A DNA stretch of 21,755 nucleotides from Armatimonadota bacterium (GCA_014380985.1 JACMIU010000531.1:1-21755), one strand, 5' to 3'; positions 13,346-21,242 are shown, numbered from the stretch's first letter. Notes: a model not told the origin generated them from the letters alone. Numbers and translations are program-made.

Positions 13346-15424
13346 CTATTTGCCGGTTGCGAACGCATCCAACCGGGCGAGCATTGCCGCTTCGTCTTCT
13401 TTGGAAACGGCGGCAGGGTCAAGGGCGCGTAGCCCCGGCGCGATTCGGTCTGTCAGCAGTGCGCGAACCTCGGCGCGGCGGGCTTCGGTGTTGCCCCCCA
13501 GCGTGGCGACTTCTGCCAACTGGTAAGCCGGTGCGGTGCGTGAGTAGTTCTCGATAATGGCAAAGGCGTCGCGGAAGTTTCGCGTCGCCTCTTCTTTGTC
13601 GCCCCGCCCCGCCGCATCCTCGGCAAGCGCGGTGTAGGCAAACGCGGGTAGGGTATCCACGAGTTCGGGTAGGGCGCGTATCTTTCCGGCGGGGCTTCGC
13701 GCGATTCTCACCATGTCGGTGTAGGTGAATAGTGCGCCCGCCTTGTCGCCGATTTTTGTTTGTGCTTCGGCTAACGCTTTGTATGTTTGCTGATTGTTAG
13801 GGTCGGCGGCAACGGCTTCTTTGTATGACTGCACGGCTTTGGCGAAATCGCCGCCGCGTTCGGCATCGCGGGCGAGTTGGTAAAAACGCTTGCCCCCCGG
13901 CGACAGGTGCGCTGCCTCCAAGAAATCGTTGCCCATCGCGTACAGTTGCGGGTCGGGCGGAAGAATGCGCCCGGCGGCCTCTTTCGCTTGCGCGGCGATA
14001 TTGCTTCCACTCTGCCCTTGCACGTACAGCAGATCGCGTTCGGCTTGTCCGGCGCGAAGCAGAAGTGTCAACACCAGCGTCACAGCGAAAAAGGCGGCGG
14101 AAGCGATGCGGGCGAATGTTGGGGGGGCGTCCGGGGAAACCGTTCGCGCCGATTCCGCGCTTCCTACGATTAGTCCTAACGACGTAAAAAACGCCACGCC
14201 GGACGCGGGCAAAATCCACTCCGAATCGAACACGTTGCGACCGAGTGCGGCGACTACGCCGCCAAGCAAGGCGGGAACGAGAAGCGGGTTCGCCGTTTCC
14301 TCCGTTTTGCCCCGGCGCAATCCCGCTAAGAACACGCCACCCACACCGACGATTAGCGCGAGAAGGGCGGGAGTCCCGGATTCGGCGGCGAGTTGCAGGT
14401 ACGACGAATGCGCGTGTCCCGTCCACGCGACGCTGGCGTAGCGCGGGTAGAGGTACGGGAACGTGCCGGGAGCCGTGCCGAAAAGTTTGTTATTGGTCGC
14501 CATACGAATCGTTCCGCGCCACGTTTCCTTGCGAAAATCCGCGCTATGATCGCCGGAATCGGTAGTGCTTTTCGTCGTCGTTGTCCCCTCACCCCCGCCG
14601 CCCACACGCCCCAACATCGGCGCACCGAACACAAACGCGAACACGGCGAGGAGGGCTACCGCGCCGCCAACCCGCTTCCAGGGCACGGCGATTTTTTGTA
14701 TCAGCGCGAGGGCGAGCGCGACCGCTAAACCGATTAGACCCAAAGCGAAACTCGCCCGCGAACCGGTGATGAGCAGTAACCCCCAGACCAGAGCCACTGC
14801 CGCGCCGGACAGCACCAGCGCGATAAGCGCGTCGGCATACAGGAACAACGCCACGGCAAGCGGCAAAAGGAGTGCGGCGAACCCTCCGGCGAAGTTCGGC
14901 GAGAAAAACGTGGCGGATTCGCGGTGCGCGAATCGCTCCGCGCCGGGAACCGTGCCGAACGCGAGGACACCGACCACCGCACACGCCGCGCCGCCGACGA
15001 GCATGGCAATCGCCATGTGCCGAACATTTTCCCGGTTTTCGGCGGCGAACCGTGCCGCGAGTGCGAACGCGGTGGCAAACACTATCCAGTTCAAGGCCTC
15101 GGGAATCATCGCGGACAGAAAAACGGGCGTGGTAAAAAAGCGTGAGTGAACGAGAAGCGATACCCCGACCCACGTTGCCGCGCCGTACACGCCGTAGCGG
15201 GCAATCGCGGTTGCCCAGCGCGGCACAGTGGCAACCGGTGTGCCGGTTGTAAACGCCATAAGCGCGGACACCAGCACGAGAGCGCGGACAATGCCGCCCA
15301 TCGCGTCGCCGCCCCACGGCGCGAGCGCGTACTCGTAGCCGGTGGGGGTTCCACCGAGGAGCGAGGCAAGCGCGAGCGCGAGCAGAAACAGGTACAGCGG
15401 TAAACGGGGCAAAAGGGCTTTCAC
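13346..15424 (-). CDS. O-antigen ligase/polymerase-like membrane protein with TPR tail
   Basis: This Wzy_C-family (PF04932) integral membrane protein of 692 aa would join or polymerise surface glycans at the periplasmic side. About ten hydrophobic helices span ~10-450. Family landmarks are FFSPNFAGGF (173-182), LLITGSRASFALGL, and a large periplasmic loop (~270-345) ending in WTGHAHSSYLQLAAESGTPAL with H337/H339. Residues ~455-690 hold TPR-like helix pairs (FAKAVQSYKEAVAADPNNQQTYKALAEAQ). The GTG start at 15424 overlaps the stop of the upstream glycosyltransferase (GTGA, 15424-15421). The longer open frame to 15703 is shadow sequence, Arg/His/Pro-rich and not membrane-like. Ligase and polymerase cannot be told apart by sequence alone. 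Confidence 0.88.
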   Translation of the reverse strand: MKALLPRLPLYLFLLALALASLLGGTPTGYEYALAPWGGDAMGGIVRALVLVSALMAFTTGTPVATVPRWATAIARYGVYGAATWVGVSLLVHSRFFTTPVFLSAMIPEALNWIVFATAFALAARFAAENRENVRHMAIAMLVGGAACAVVGVLAFGTVPGAERFAHRESATFFSPNFAGGFAALLLPLAVALFLYADALIALVLSGAAVALVWGLLLITGSRASFALGLIGLAVALALALIQKIAVPWKRVGGAVALLAVFAFVFGAPMLGRVGGGGEGTTTTKSTTDSGDHSADFRKETWRGTIRMATNNKLFGTAPGTFPYLYPRYASVAWTGHAHSSYLQLAAESGTPALLALIVGVGGVFLAGLRRGKTEETANPLLVPALLGGVVAALGRNVFDSEWILPASGVAFFTSLGLIVGSAESARTVSPDAPPTFARIASAAFFAVTLVLTLLLRAGQAERDLLYVQGQSGSNIAAQAKEAAGRILPPDPQLYAMGNDFLEAAHLSPGGKRFYQLARDAERGGDFAKAVQSYKEAVAADPNNQQTYKALAEAQTKIGDKAGALFTYTDMVRIARSPAGKIRALPELVDTLPAFAYTALAEDAAGRGDKEEATRNFRDAFAIIENYSRTAPAYQLAEVATLGGNTEARRAEVRALLTDRIAPGLRALDPAAVSKEDEAAMLARLDAFATGK

Positions 15425-16377
15425 GGGCGCGGGCTTCCTCCGAGAAGCGGATTGATAAAGCGGCGACGCCCGATTCGCACAAAAGCGCGGGCGAAGATGC
15501 CGGGATAGATAAGCGGTTTCAGCAGGAACGGTATGCGTCCGGCGAAAAAGGCGTGGTGCTTGCGGTAAAACTTCCACATGGATCGCGAATGTTCCCAGAT
15601 CATGCGGTCGGCGGCGCGGTCGCTCGATTTGCCGATGGCGTGCGTGACGACCGTGCCGGGGAAATAGACCACGCGGGAGCCGATTTCGTGCGCCCGCAAG
15701 CAAATATCCATATCTTCACAGTACATGAAAAACGTTTCCTCGTCCAAGTTGCCGATTTTGTGGAGCAGATCGCGGCGCAGTAGCATCGCGCACCCGGAAA
15801 CCCAGTCCACGTCGCGCACAGAACTGTGGTCGAAATCCTGCATCAGATAGTCGGACGCCGGGCGGTTGCCGGGAAACAGTTTGCCTAAGTAAACGTTGCG
15901 AAACATTCCCGCCGCGAACGTGGGCCACCGGCGGCACGAATACTGAATCGAGCCATCGGGGTTGAGAACTTTCGGCGCGACGATACCGGCGTCCGGGTGG
16001 GCGTCCGCGAAATCAACAAGCGCGTCCAAGCCGTTCGGTTCCACGGTAGCGTCGCTGTTTAGGAGCAAAACGTAGTCGGTAGCAAGCGTTTTCAGCACCA
16101 CGTTGTTGCCGCCGGAAAAACCGAGGTTCGCGCCGGTACGAATCAAAGAAACTTCGGGAAAATCGGCTTCCACAAGTTCGGGAGAACCGTCACGCGAATC
16201 ATTGTCGGCAACCGTGACAGTTACCGTGCCGGGACGCACCGACGCTTCGCGCAAACTTTGCAGGCACTTAAACAGATCGTCTTTCGCGTTCCAACTCACG
16301 ACGCAAACCGTCAGGCGTGGTGTCGCCGCCCCATTTTCCAAGTGTTTGTCCCCATCGCCCGGTACGCACCCAAGCAT
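15421..16377 (-). CDS. GT2-family glycosyltransferase (rhamnosyltransferase-like)
   Basis: A cytoplasmic GT-A fold transferase, 318 aa, adding a sugar to a growing surface polysaccharide. Motifs in order: LTVCVVSWNAKDDL (first strand), VTVADNDSRDGS, GANLGFSGGNN (nucleotide site), YVLLLNSDATV (DXD-type metal site), VSGCAMLLRRDLLHKIG, and FMYCEDMDICLRA (acceptor/catalytic acid region). This is the WbbL-like arrangement. Start is ATG 16377 or possibly TTG 16341; either leaves the first beta strand overlapping the upstream gene. Downstream it is coupled to the ligase by GTGA. Donor and acceptor are unknown. Confidence 0.88.
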   Translation of the reverse strand: MLGCVPGDGDKHLENGAATPRLTVCVVSWNAKDDLFKCLQSLREASVRPGTVTVTVADNDSRDGSPELVEADFPEVSLIRTGANLGFSGGNNVVLKTLATDYVLLLNSDATVEPNGLDALVDFADAHPDAGIVAPKVLNPDGSIQYSCRRWPTFAAGMFRNVYLGKLFPGNRPASDYLMQDFDHSSVRDVDWVSGCAMLLRRDLLHKIGNLDEETFFMYCEDMDICLRAHEIGSRVVYFPGTVVTHAIGKSSDRAADRMIWEHSRSMWKFYRKHHAFFAGRIPFLLKPLIYPGIFARAFVRIGRRRFINPLLGGSPRP

Positions 16378-17200
16378 CGAGCGTTACCAAAATCGTCAGT
16401 ACCCATAGCGGAAACGCGGGCGTGTTGACCCGGTAGTGTTTTCCCAAAAACCGGAGCATTGCCCGCCGCGATTCCCATACCGCCGCCCGGCGCACGGTTT
16501 TCGTCGTGCCGCCGTACCCGTGCGTAACGATAGCCTTTGGTGTGTAGTATATCCGGTATCCGGCATGGTACGCCCGCAGACACCAATCGGCGTCGTTAAA
16601 GTAGAGTGGAAAGGCTTCGTCCATGCCGCCGACTTTCTCCCACGCTTCGCGGCGCAGGAGAAAGCAGGACGCCATCGGTTGCGGGGCTTCGTTTTCGTGG
16701 TCGTAATCGAGGGCGGGCAGTCGCCACGCCGCCCACCGGCTTCGTGGGAAAAGCCGGGACAGTAGGAAAAACTCGCCGAGTAGCGCGGGGGGGGCGGGGA
16801 CGCCGCGCACCGACGATTGTGTTTCGCCGGACTCGTATACCAGTCGGGGCGCGGCGGCGGCGGCATCGGTCTTGGAGTGCAAAAAGGCGACCAGCGTATC
16901 GAGCGTTCCGGCGTGGATCTTTGCGTCGGGGTTCAGCAGCAGAAATAGGTTTCCCGTTGCCGCCATCGCCGCTTGATTGACGCCGTGCGCGTACAGTTCG
17001 TTGGCGGCGTTTTCGAGTAACCGGGCTTCGGGAAACGATTCGCGCACCATTTGCGCCGCGCCATCGGTCGAGGCGTTGTCTACCACGACGATTTCCTGTT
17101 CGCCCTCGGTAAACGGGTAATCCCGTAATGCCTGTAGGCATTCGCGCAGGTCGGAAACGGTGTTCCAATGCACGAGCAGAACGGAAATGCGATGAGTCAC
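16268..17200 (-). CDS. GT2-family glycosyltransferase, first gene of the polysaccharide operon
   Basis: 310 aa, GT-A fold. It carries ISVLLVHWNTVSDL, EIVVVDNASTDG, LFLLLNPDAKI as the DXD-type site, MASCFLLRREAWEKVGGMDEAF, and FNDADWCLRA. The donor-site segment normally reading N-x-GF...N is divergent (NELYAHGVNQA), so donor preference may differ from its paralogue downstream. A C-terminal hydrophobic stretch (FPLWVLTILVTLDAWV) may contact the membrane. The GTG start at 17200 lies 7 nt after a TATAAT (17213-17208), so the mRNA is predicted to be leaderless. Its last ~35 codons overlap the next gene in another frame. Confidence 0.87.
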   Translation of the reverse strand: MTHRISVLLVHWNTVSDLRECLQALRDYPFTEGEQEIVVVDNASTDGAAQMVRESFPEARLLENAANELYAHGVNQAAMAATGNLFLLLNPDAKIHAGTLDTLVAFLHSKTDAAAAAPRLVYESGETQSSVRGVPAPPALLGEFFLLSRLFPRSRWAAWRLPALDYDHENEAPQPMASCFLLRREAWEKVGGMDEAFPLYFNDADWCLRAYHAGYRIYYTPKAIVTHGYGGTTKTVRRAAVWESRRAMLRFLGKHYRVNTPAFPLWVLTILVTLDAWVRTGRWGQTLGKWGGDTTPDGLRRELERERRSV

Positions 17201-17207
17201 GAAGAGA

Positions 17208-17213
17208 ATTATA
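17208..17213 (-). promoter_or_regulatory. -10 element of the polysaccharide operon
   Basis: TATAAT on the minus strand (17213-17208) is followed by 7 nt and then GTG at 17200, so transcription should begin at the start codon. The -35 position reads CGCAAG, a poor match. The tRNA-Lys promoter starts 19 nt away and points in the opposite direction. Confidence 0.55.
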
Positions 17214-17231
17214 CCGCCTAAAAAATCCGGC

Positions 17232-17260
17232 TTGCGTTTCGTACCGAAGCGGGCTATACT
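17232..17260 (+). promoter_or_regulatory. Promoter of tRNA-Lys
   Basis: TTGCGT (17232-17237) and TATACT (17255-17260) are separated by 17 nt. The expected start near 17267 is about 7 nt before the mature tRNA end. Confidence 0.75.
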
Positions 17261-17273
17261 AACCGTGCGGTTT

Positions 17274-17346
<73 letters not shown>

Positions 17347-17386
17347 CTTGAGCAGACAGGGGCGAAGCGTTCGCTTCGTCTGAAGG

Positions 17387-17421
17387 CGGCTACTATCCAC
17401 AAAAGATAGTAGCCGTCTTTT
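17387..17421 (+). terminator. Intrinsic terminator after tRNA-Lys
   Basis: An 11-bp perfect stem (CGGCTACTATC 17387-17397, GATAGTAGCCG 17405-17415) with loop CACAAAA is followed by TCTTTT. A second, smaller hairpin (GAAGC/GCTTC) lies just before it at about 17363-17378. Confidence 0.85.
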
Positions 17422-17452
17422 CGTTTTGCGGAGAAAAAGGGAGTGACGAGAC

Positions 17453-17481
17453 TTGCCCCGCGCCGGAAAACGCGGTACAGT
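17453..17481 (+). promoter_or_regulatory. Promoter of tRNA-Val
   Basis: TTGCCC (17453-17458) and TACAGT (17476-17481) are 17 nt apart. The expected start near 17488 gives a ~33-nt 5' leader to be removed from the tRNA precursor. Confidence 0.6.
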
Positions 17482-17520
17482 GAATCTTGTTGCCGTTATT
17501 AGCGGTCAACGAAATTATGG

Positions 17521-17592
17521 GGACGATTGGCTCAGGGGTAGAGCACTTCGTTGACACCGAAGAGGTCACTGGTTCAAATCCAGTATCGTCCA
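17521..17592 (+). tRNA. tRNA-Val (anticodon GAC)
   Basis: Acceptor GGACGAT/ATCGTCC pairs fully. The D arm is GCTC/GAGC, the anticodon stem CTTCG/CGAAG surrounds TTGACAC (anticodon GAC), and the T arm is ACTGG-TTCAAAT-CCAGT with discriminator A. CCA is not encoded, although CATC follows. Confidence 0.96.
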
Positions 17593-17610
17593 TCTTTTTC
17601 ACTTTGCGCT

Positions 17611-17702
17611 TTGCGATAATTCGCCCGCGTGATACAATAGCATCGTATTTTTGCGGACAAACCCGCGCCGAAGAAGGAACTTCGCTCGGCGCGGGTTTTT
17701 GT
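17611..17702 (+). ncRNA. Short promoter-terminator unit (small RNA or attenuator leader) before typA
   Basis: TTGCGA (17611-17616), a 16-nt spacer and TACAAT (17633-17638) predict a transcript starting near 17645. Only ~15 nt later a strong terminator stem begins (AACCCGCGCCGA 17660-17671 with TCGGCGCGGGTT 17686-17697), followed by TTTTTGTT. The result would be a ~55-nt RNA, or the leader of typA if the terminator is bypassed. A 4-bp alternative pairing (GCGG 17653-17656 with CCGC 17663-17666) competes with the terminator arm. No leader peptide is visible. Confidence 0.45.
17660..17702 (+). terminator. Intrinsic terminator upstream of typA
   Basis: A 12-bp perfect GC-rich stem with a 14-nt loop, itself containing a GAAG/CTTC mini-stem, is followed by TTTTTGTT. 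It lies 45 nt before the typA start and after the TACAAT promoter, so it either ends a short RNA or regulates typA. Confidence 0.85.
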
Positions 17703-17747
17703 TCGTGTCACCTTTTTATCAATTGACGAATTGTACAGGCACAACTT

Positions 17748-19580
17748 ATGGCACAAGAATTAAGAAATATTGCGATTATCGCGCACGTTGACCACGGCAA
17801 AACCACGCTTTTAGACGGAATGCTGAAGCAGGGCGGCGTCTACCGCGACAATCAGGAAGTCGCAACCCGCGTGATGGATCGCATGGATCAGGAAAAAGAG
17901 CGCGGCATTACGATTATCTCCAAGCACACCGCGATTACCTACAACGACTTCAAGATCAACGTCGTGGACACGCCCGGTCACGCCGACTTCGGCGGCGAAG
18001 TCGAGCGCGTGATGCTCGTCGTGGACGGCGTTTTGCTTTTAGTTGATGCGGTAGACGGGCCGATGCCGCAAACGCGCTTCGTGCTGGAAAAAGCGTTGCA
18101 ATCGGGCTTGAAGGCGGTGGTGGTCATCAATAAGATTGACCGCCCCGACGCCCGCCCGGACTGGGTGGTGGATCAAACCTTCGACCTGTTCGCCGCACTC
18201 GGCGCGACCGACGAGCAACTGGACTTCCCCGTCGTGTACACCGCCGCGCTGAAGGGTATCTCTACGCTCGACTGGAAAGACACGCCCGCCGAAAACCTGC
18301 AACCGTTGTTCCAAACCATCATTGACCACGTTCCCGCGCCGAAAACCACCGGGGATGCCGATGGCAACACGCAAGCGATGATCTCGACGATTGACGGCGA
18401 CCCGTTCTTGGGGCGTCTCGGTATCGGCAAAGTGTTTTCCGGCACACTGAAAACCAACCAGAACGTGACCGTGTTCCGCCGCGACGGCACTTCGTACAAT
18501 GCGAAGGTGCAACAAGTGTCGGTGTACGAAGGATTAAAGCGTGCGCCTGTTGAGGCGGCTTACCCCGGCGACATTATCGCCGTGACCGGTTTGCCGGAAA
18601 TCACCATCGGCGAAACGATCGCCGCCGGTACGAATCCGACCGCGTTGCCCGCGCCCTCGGTGGATGAACCGACTCTGCAAATGACGTTTGCGGTGAACAC
18701 GTCGCCGTTCTCCGGGCGCGAAGGGCAGTTTTCGACATCGCGCAAAATCCGTGAACGGTTGATGAAGGAGTTGGAAACCAACGTGTCACTTCGCGTTCAG
18801 GAAACCGATTCGCCCGACCAGTTCGTCGTGTTCGGACGCGGCGAACTGCATCTTGCCGTGCTGATTGAAACCATGCGGCGCGAAGGCTACGAACTGCAGG
18901 TTTCGATGCCCGAAGTGTTGGTACGACGCGGCGACAACGGCGAAAAGTTGGAACCGTATGAGCGAGCGTTGATTTCCGTTGCCGAAGAATATCAGGGCGC
19001 GGTGATGGAGGCACTCGGAACCCGGCGCGGCGAGGTGCAAGATATGCGCCCCGCCGACCGTGGCGCGGGCGTTCGGCTTGAGTTCGTGATTCCGACACGC
19101 GGTTTGCTCGGTTTTCGCAACCAATTCCTGACGCTGACACGCGGCACGGGCGTTCTGTCCACCTTGTTCGAGGGCTACGGGCCGTGGTCGGGCGAGATTT
19201 CGCGGGGGCGTCAAGGCTCACTTGTGTCGTCGGAAACCGGAACCACCACGCCGTTCGGCTTAGCCGGTTGCGAGGAGCGCGGCGAGTTATTTATCGCGGG
19301 GGGCGTTTCAGTCTACGAAGGCATGATTATCGGCAAGCACCAGCGCGACGGCGATCTTGATGTCAACCCGTGCAAAGTAAAAGCACTGACGAATATGCGT
19401 TCGTCGAACGCGGATATGGCGGTTCGTTTGACGCGCCCGCAGGAAATGGGCTTGGATAAGTCGCTCGAATATATCGGACCCGACGACTTTCTTGAAATCA
19501 CGCCGAAAAACATCCGTATGCGAAAGCGCGAACTTGACCCGAAGATGCGAAAGCGCGTGAAAGAACGCGAGAACGTGTAA
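17748..19580 (+). CDS. typA: Ribosome-associated translational GTPase TypA/BipA
   Basis: An EF-G-like GTPase that binds the ribosome and helps late 50S assembly and translation under stress or cold. 610 aa, full length. G1 AHVDHGKTT (12-20), G2 in ERGITI, G3 DTPGH (74-78), G4 NKID (128-131), followed by the domain II barrel, the EF-G-like domain III (GRGELHLAVLIETMRREGYEL), domain V (LGTRRGEVQDM), and the BipA-specific C-terminal domain (GYGPWSGEISRGRQGSLVSSETG). The Shine-Dalgarno is weak (AGG nine bases before ATG). The promoter-terminator unit immediately upstream suggests transcription control by attenuation, which is inference. Confidence 0.97.
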   Translation: MAQELRNIAIIAHVDHGKTTLLDGMLKQGGVYRDNQEVATRVMDRMDQEKERGITIISKHTAITYNDFKINVVDTPGHADFGGEVERVMLVVDGVLLLVDAVDGPMPQTRFVLEKALQSGLKAVVVINKIDRPDARPDWVVDQTFDLFAALGATDEQLDFPVVYTAALKGISTLDWKDTPAENLQPLFQTIIDHVPAPKTTGDADGNTQAMISTIDGDPFLGRLGIGKVFSGTLKTNQNVTVFRRDGTSYNAKVQQVSVYEGLKRAPVEAAYPGDIIAVTGLPEITIGETIAAGTNPTALPAPSVDEPTLQMTFAVNTSPFSGREGQFSTSRKIRERLMKELETNVSLRVQETDSPDQFVVFGRGELHLAVLIETMRREGYELQVSMPEVLVRRGDNGEKLEPYERALISVAEEYQGAVMEALGTRRGEVQDMRPADRGAGVRLEFVIPTRGLLGFRNQFLTLTRGTGVLSTLFEGYGPWSGEISRGRQGSLVSSETGTTTPFGLAGCEERGELFIAGGVSVYEGMIIGKHQRDGDLDVNPCKVKALTNMRSSNADMAVRLTRPQEMGLDKSLEYIGPDDFLEITPKNIRMRKRELDPKMRKRVKERENV

Positions 19581-19588
19581 GCGACAGG

Positions 19589-19594
19589 TATAAT
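19589..19594 (+). promoter_or_regulatory. Possible -10 element just before the typA terminator
   Basis: TATAAT at 19589-19594 is a perfect -10 but has no -35 match 17 nt upstream (GCGAGA). It could drive the downstream TPR gene, in which case its transcript would start inside the typA terminator hairpin. Confidence 0.3.
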
Positions 19595-19598
19595 AACG

Positions 19599-19627
19599 AA
19601 AGCCCGGTGATTCATCGCCGGGCTTTT
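19599..19627 (+). terminator. Intrinsic terminator after typA
   Basis: Stem AAAGCCCGG (19599-19607) with CCGGGCTTT (19618-19626), 10-nt loop, followed by a short T run and C. It begins 19 nt after the typA stop. Confidence 0.85.
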
Positions 19628-19649
19628 CTTGACGCAGCGGAACACAACG

Positions 19650-20957
19650 ATGAACACATTGCTAATTATTGCGGTTGTCGCCGTGAGTGTAATCGGCTTG
19701 CTACTACGTTACGGGAACTGGATACGGGCGGACTTTCACGATGCACGAGCGCGGCATTTCACTCGGCAGGGAAACGTAGCGGAGAAGCAAAAGCACTACC
19801 GACGCGCTGCCGAACTGTGGGAAATCGCTGGGGAGAGGGGACTCGCTGCCCGCGCCCTTGCAAACTGGCACAACAACAATGGCGACTACCTAGTTGCCGC
19901 CGAAAAGTATGGCGAAGCGTTGGCGAACGCGCCGGGTTTCGCCGGTAGTAAGCATCGCTCGCTACTTTTAATGCAACGGATGCTTTCGCTGTGGCAGGCG
20001 GGGCGATACGAAGCGGCGAATGTCGCCGCCCGCGCTGTCGCCTCGGAAAACGCGGCAGAAGGAAGCGGCGCGATTGGCTACCGGATGCTGGCACTGGCGT
20101 TCGGACGTGTGGGGCAGTTTGTCGAAGCGGAGCGATTCATTGAAGAAGCGGCAAAACGCGAACAAACCCCGATCGAAGCGGGGCGAACCCTCGCGGTACG
20201 CTATCTTTTCAAAACGTACCAAGGGCGTTTCGCCGAGATCATCAAGCGGTGTGAGAGCGACGAAGCAGGAACCGAGGCATCGGCGCAGGTACTACAAAAT
20301 TACGCCGGTGCGCTGTCCGCCGTGGCACGTTTCGACGAGGCGGCAGAAGTGTATCGCGCCGGGATTATCCAAGCCCCGACCAGCGACAAAATGACCGCGA
20401 CAACCACCGTTGCGCTTTTACAAATCGGGCTTGCTCTTGTGGAGCTCGAACGTGGCAACCATGCCGAAGCCCGCGCTTTGCTGGAAACCGCCGCGCCCCT
20501 GCTCGAATCTTTGCCGCTGATGGGTTACTACCTCCCCGCCGTGCGCGTTCTAAGCGACGCGCTTAGCGGAAATGACGCATCGGATGCGTTGCGGGCGCGA
20601 ATCCTTGCGGAGCGAGGTCGAGTGCGCGAAGCGATGGAAACCTATCCCGACCCCGCGGACGGCAAGCGGCACTACAACGAGATTTTAATCCATTTATCGC
20701 GGGCGTTGCTTGCGGTCGGCGAACCCGAACAAGCGTTGCAAACGTTGGAACCGCTCGCAACCGACAACGCGCTTTTGCCGGGATCGCTTCCGACGTGGCA
20801 CTTCTGGCGCGGTCGCGTTCTTGAAGCGAGTGGCAACACGAACGCGGCGCGGCGCGAGTACAACCGTGTCATCGAAATCGGCGAACCAGAAAACCGCTAT
20901 GTCAAGGACGCCCGCACGTGGCTTGCCGCGTTTGCGGGCAATGCCCCGGACGCCTAA
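19650..20957 (+). CDS. Membrane-anchored TPR-repeat protein
   Basis: 435 aa. An N-terminal hydrophobic helix (TLLIIAVVAVSVIGLLL) is followed by an Arg-rich boundary and then a long series of TPR-like helix pairs (for example EKQKHYRRAAELWEIAGE, NGDYLVAAEKYGEALANAP, RFDEAAEVYRAGIIQAP, GNTNAARREYNRVIEIGEP). Such proteins act as protein-protein scaffolds; no partner or enzyme domain is evident. ATG 19650 is chosen because the membrane helix begins there. An in-frame TTG at 19629 would lie in the terminator tail. It could be cytoplasmic with a membrane tether, but topology cannot be fixed by eye. Confidence 0.8.
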   Translation: MNTLLIIAVVAVSVIGLLLRYGNWIRADFHDARARHFTRQGNVAEKQKHYRRAAELWEIAGERGLAARALANWHNNNGDYLVAAEKYGEALANAPGFAGSKHRSLLLMQRMLSLWQAGRYEAANVAARAVASENAAEGSGAIGYRMLALAFGRVGQFVEAERFIEEAAKREQTPIEAGRTLAVRYLFKTYQGRFAEIIKRCESDEAGTEASAQVLQNYAGALSAVARFDEAAEVYRAGIIQAPTSDKMTATTTVALLQIGLALVELERGNHAEARALLETAAPLLESLPLMGYYLPAVRVLSDALSGNDASDALRARILAERGRVREAMETYPDPADGKRHYNEILIHLSRALLAVGEPEQALQTLEPLATDNALLPGSLPTWHFWRGRVLEASGNTNAARREYNRVIEIGEPENRYVKDARTWLAAFAGNAPDA

Positions 20958-20965
20958 CCGTAAGG

Positions 20966-20971
20966 TATAAT
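20966..20971 (+). promoter_or_regulatory. -10 element, predicted leaderless start of the 87-aa ORF
   Basis: TATAAT is followed by TACCGC and then ATG at 20978, placing the transcription start on the start codon. The -35 region is poor. Position alone supports ATG 20978 over an upstream in-frame ATG at 20918 inside the TPR gene. Confidence 0.55.
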
Positions 20972-20977
20972 TACCGC

Positions 20978-21241
20978 ATGAAAACCGCTTATCCTTTGAC
21001 AACAGAACACGGCACGACACACCGCCGCATCAATCCCCGCAAATCGGTGCGATTATCCCGTCAGCAAGAAGAGCAGTTGGGCTTGCTTACCTACGCCTTG
21101 CGCGACGCGAGCAAAACCGCCAGTAGCATTATATCCACGATGGATAGAATCGAACATCATTTGGAAAACTCGGTGCGAAATATGGAATCCGCAAACCGTG
21201 TTTTGTTGGAATCGGAAACGGCTTCCGGTGGTGTTCGGTAG
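20978..21241 (+). CDS. Small hypothetical helical protein, 87 aa
   Basis: A basic, polar N-terminus (HRRINPRKSVRLSRQQEEQ) is followed by a likely amphipathic helix or short coiled coil (LLTYALRDASKTASSIISTMDRIEHHLENSVRNMESANRVLL). There is no signal peptide, no Cys and no recognised family. It begins directly behind a TATAAT element and is followed after 1 nt by another small helical protein, so the two are probably co-expressed and may interact. Function unknown. Confidence 0.65.
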   Translation: MKTAYPLTTEHGTTHRRINPRKSVRLSRQQEEQLGLLTYALRDASKTASSIISTMDRIEHHLENSVRNMESANRVLLESETASGGVR

Positions 21242-21242
21242 A

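Noticed and set aside
13334..13357. ACCGGCA/TGCCGGT hairpin between convergent genes as a terminator
   Set aside because: Only 7 bp, overlaps the last codons of the ligase gene and has no T tract in either direction.
15425..15703. 93-residue N-terminal extension of the ligase frame
   Set aside because: It lies inside the upstream glycosyltransferase, has Arg/His/Pro-rich shadow composition, and the GTGA start at 15424 gives a proper membrane N-terminus.
17393..17602. Minus-strand ORF containing DTGFEPVTSS
   Set aside because: This is the well-known false ORF produced by reading a tRNA gene (here tRNA-Val) on the opposite strand.
17723..17728. TTGACG as the -35 of a second typA promoter
   Set aside because: The matching -10 position falls on the start codon and reads TTATGG, not a promoter element.
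19629..19649. TTG start of the TPR gene
   Set aside because: It sits in the tail of the typA terminator and adds a polar stretch before the membrane helix; ATG 19650 is better.
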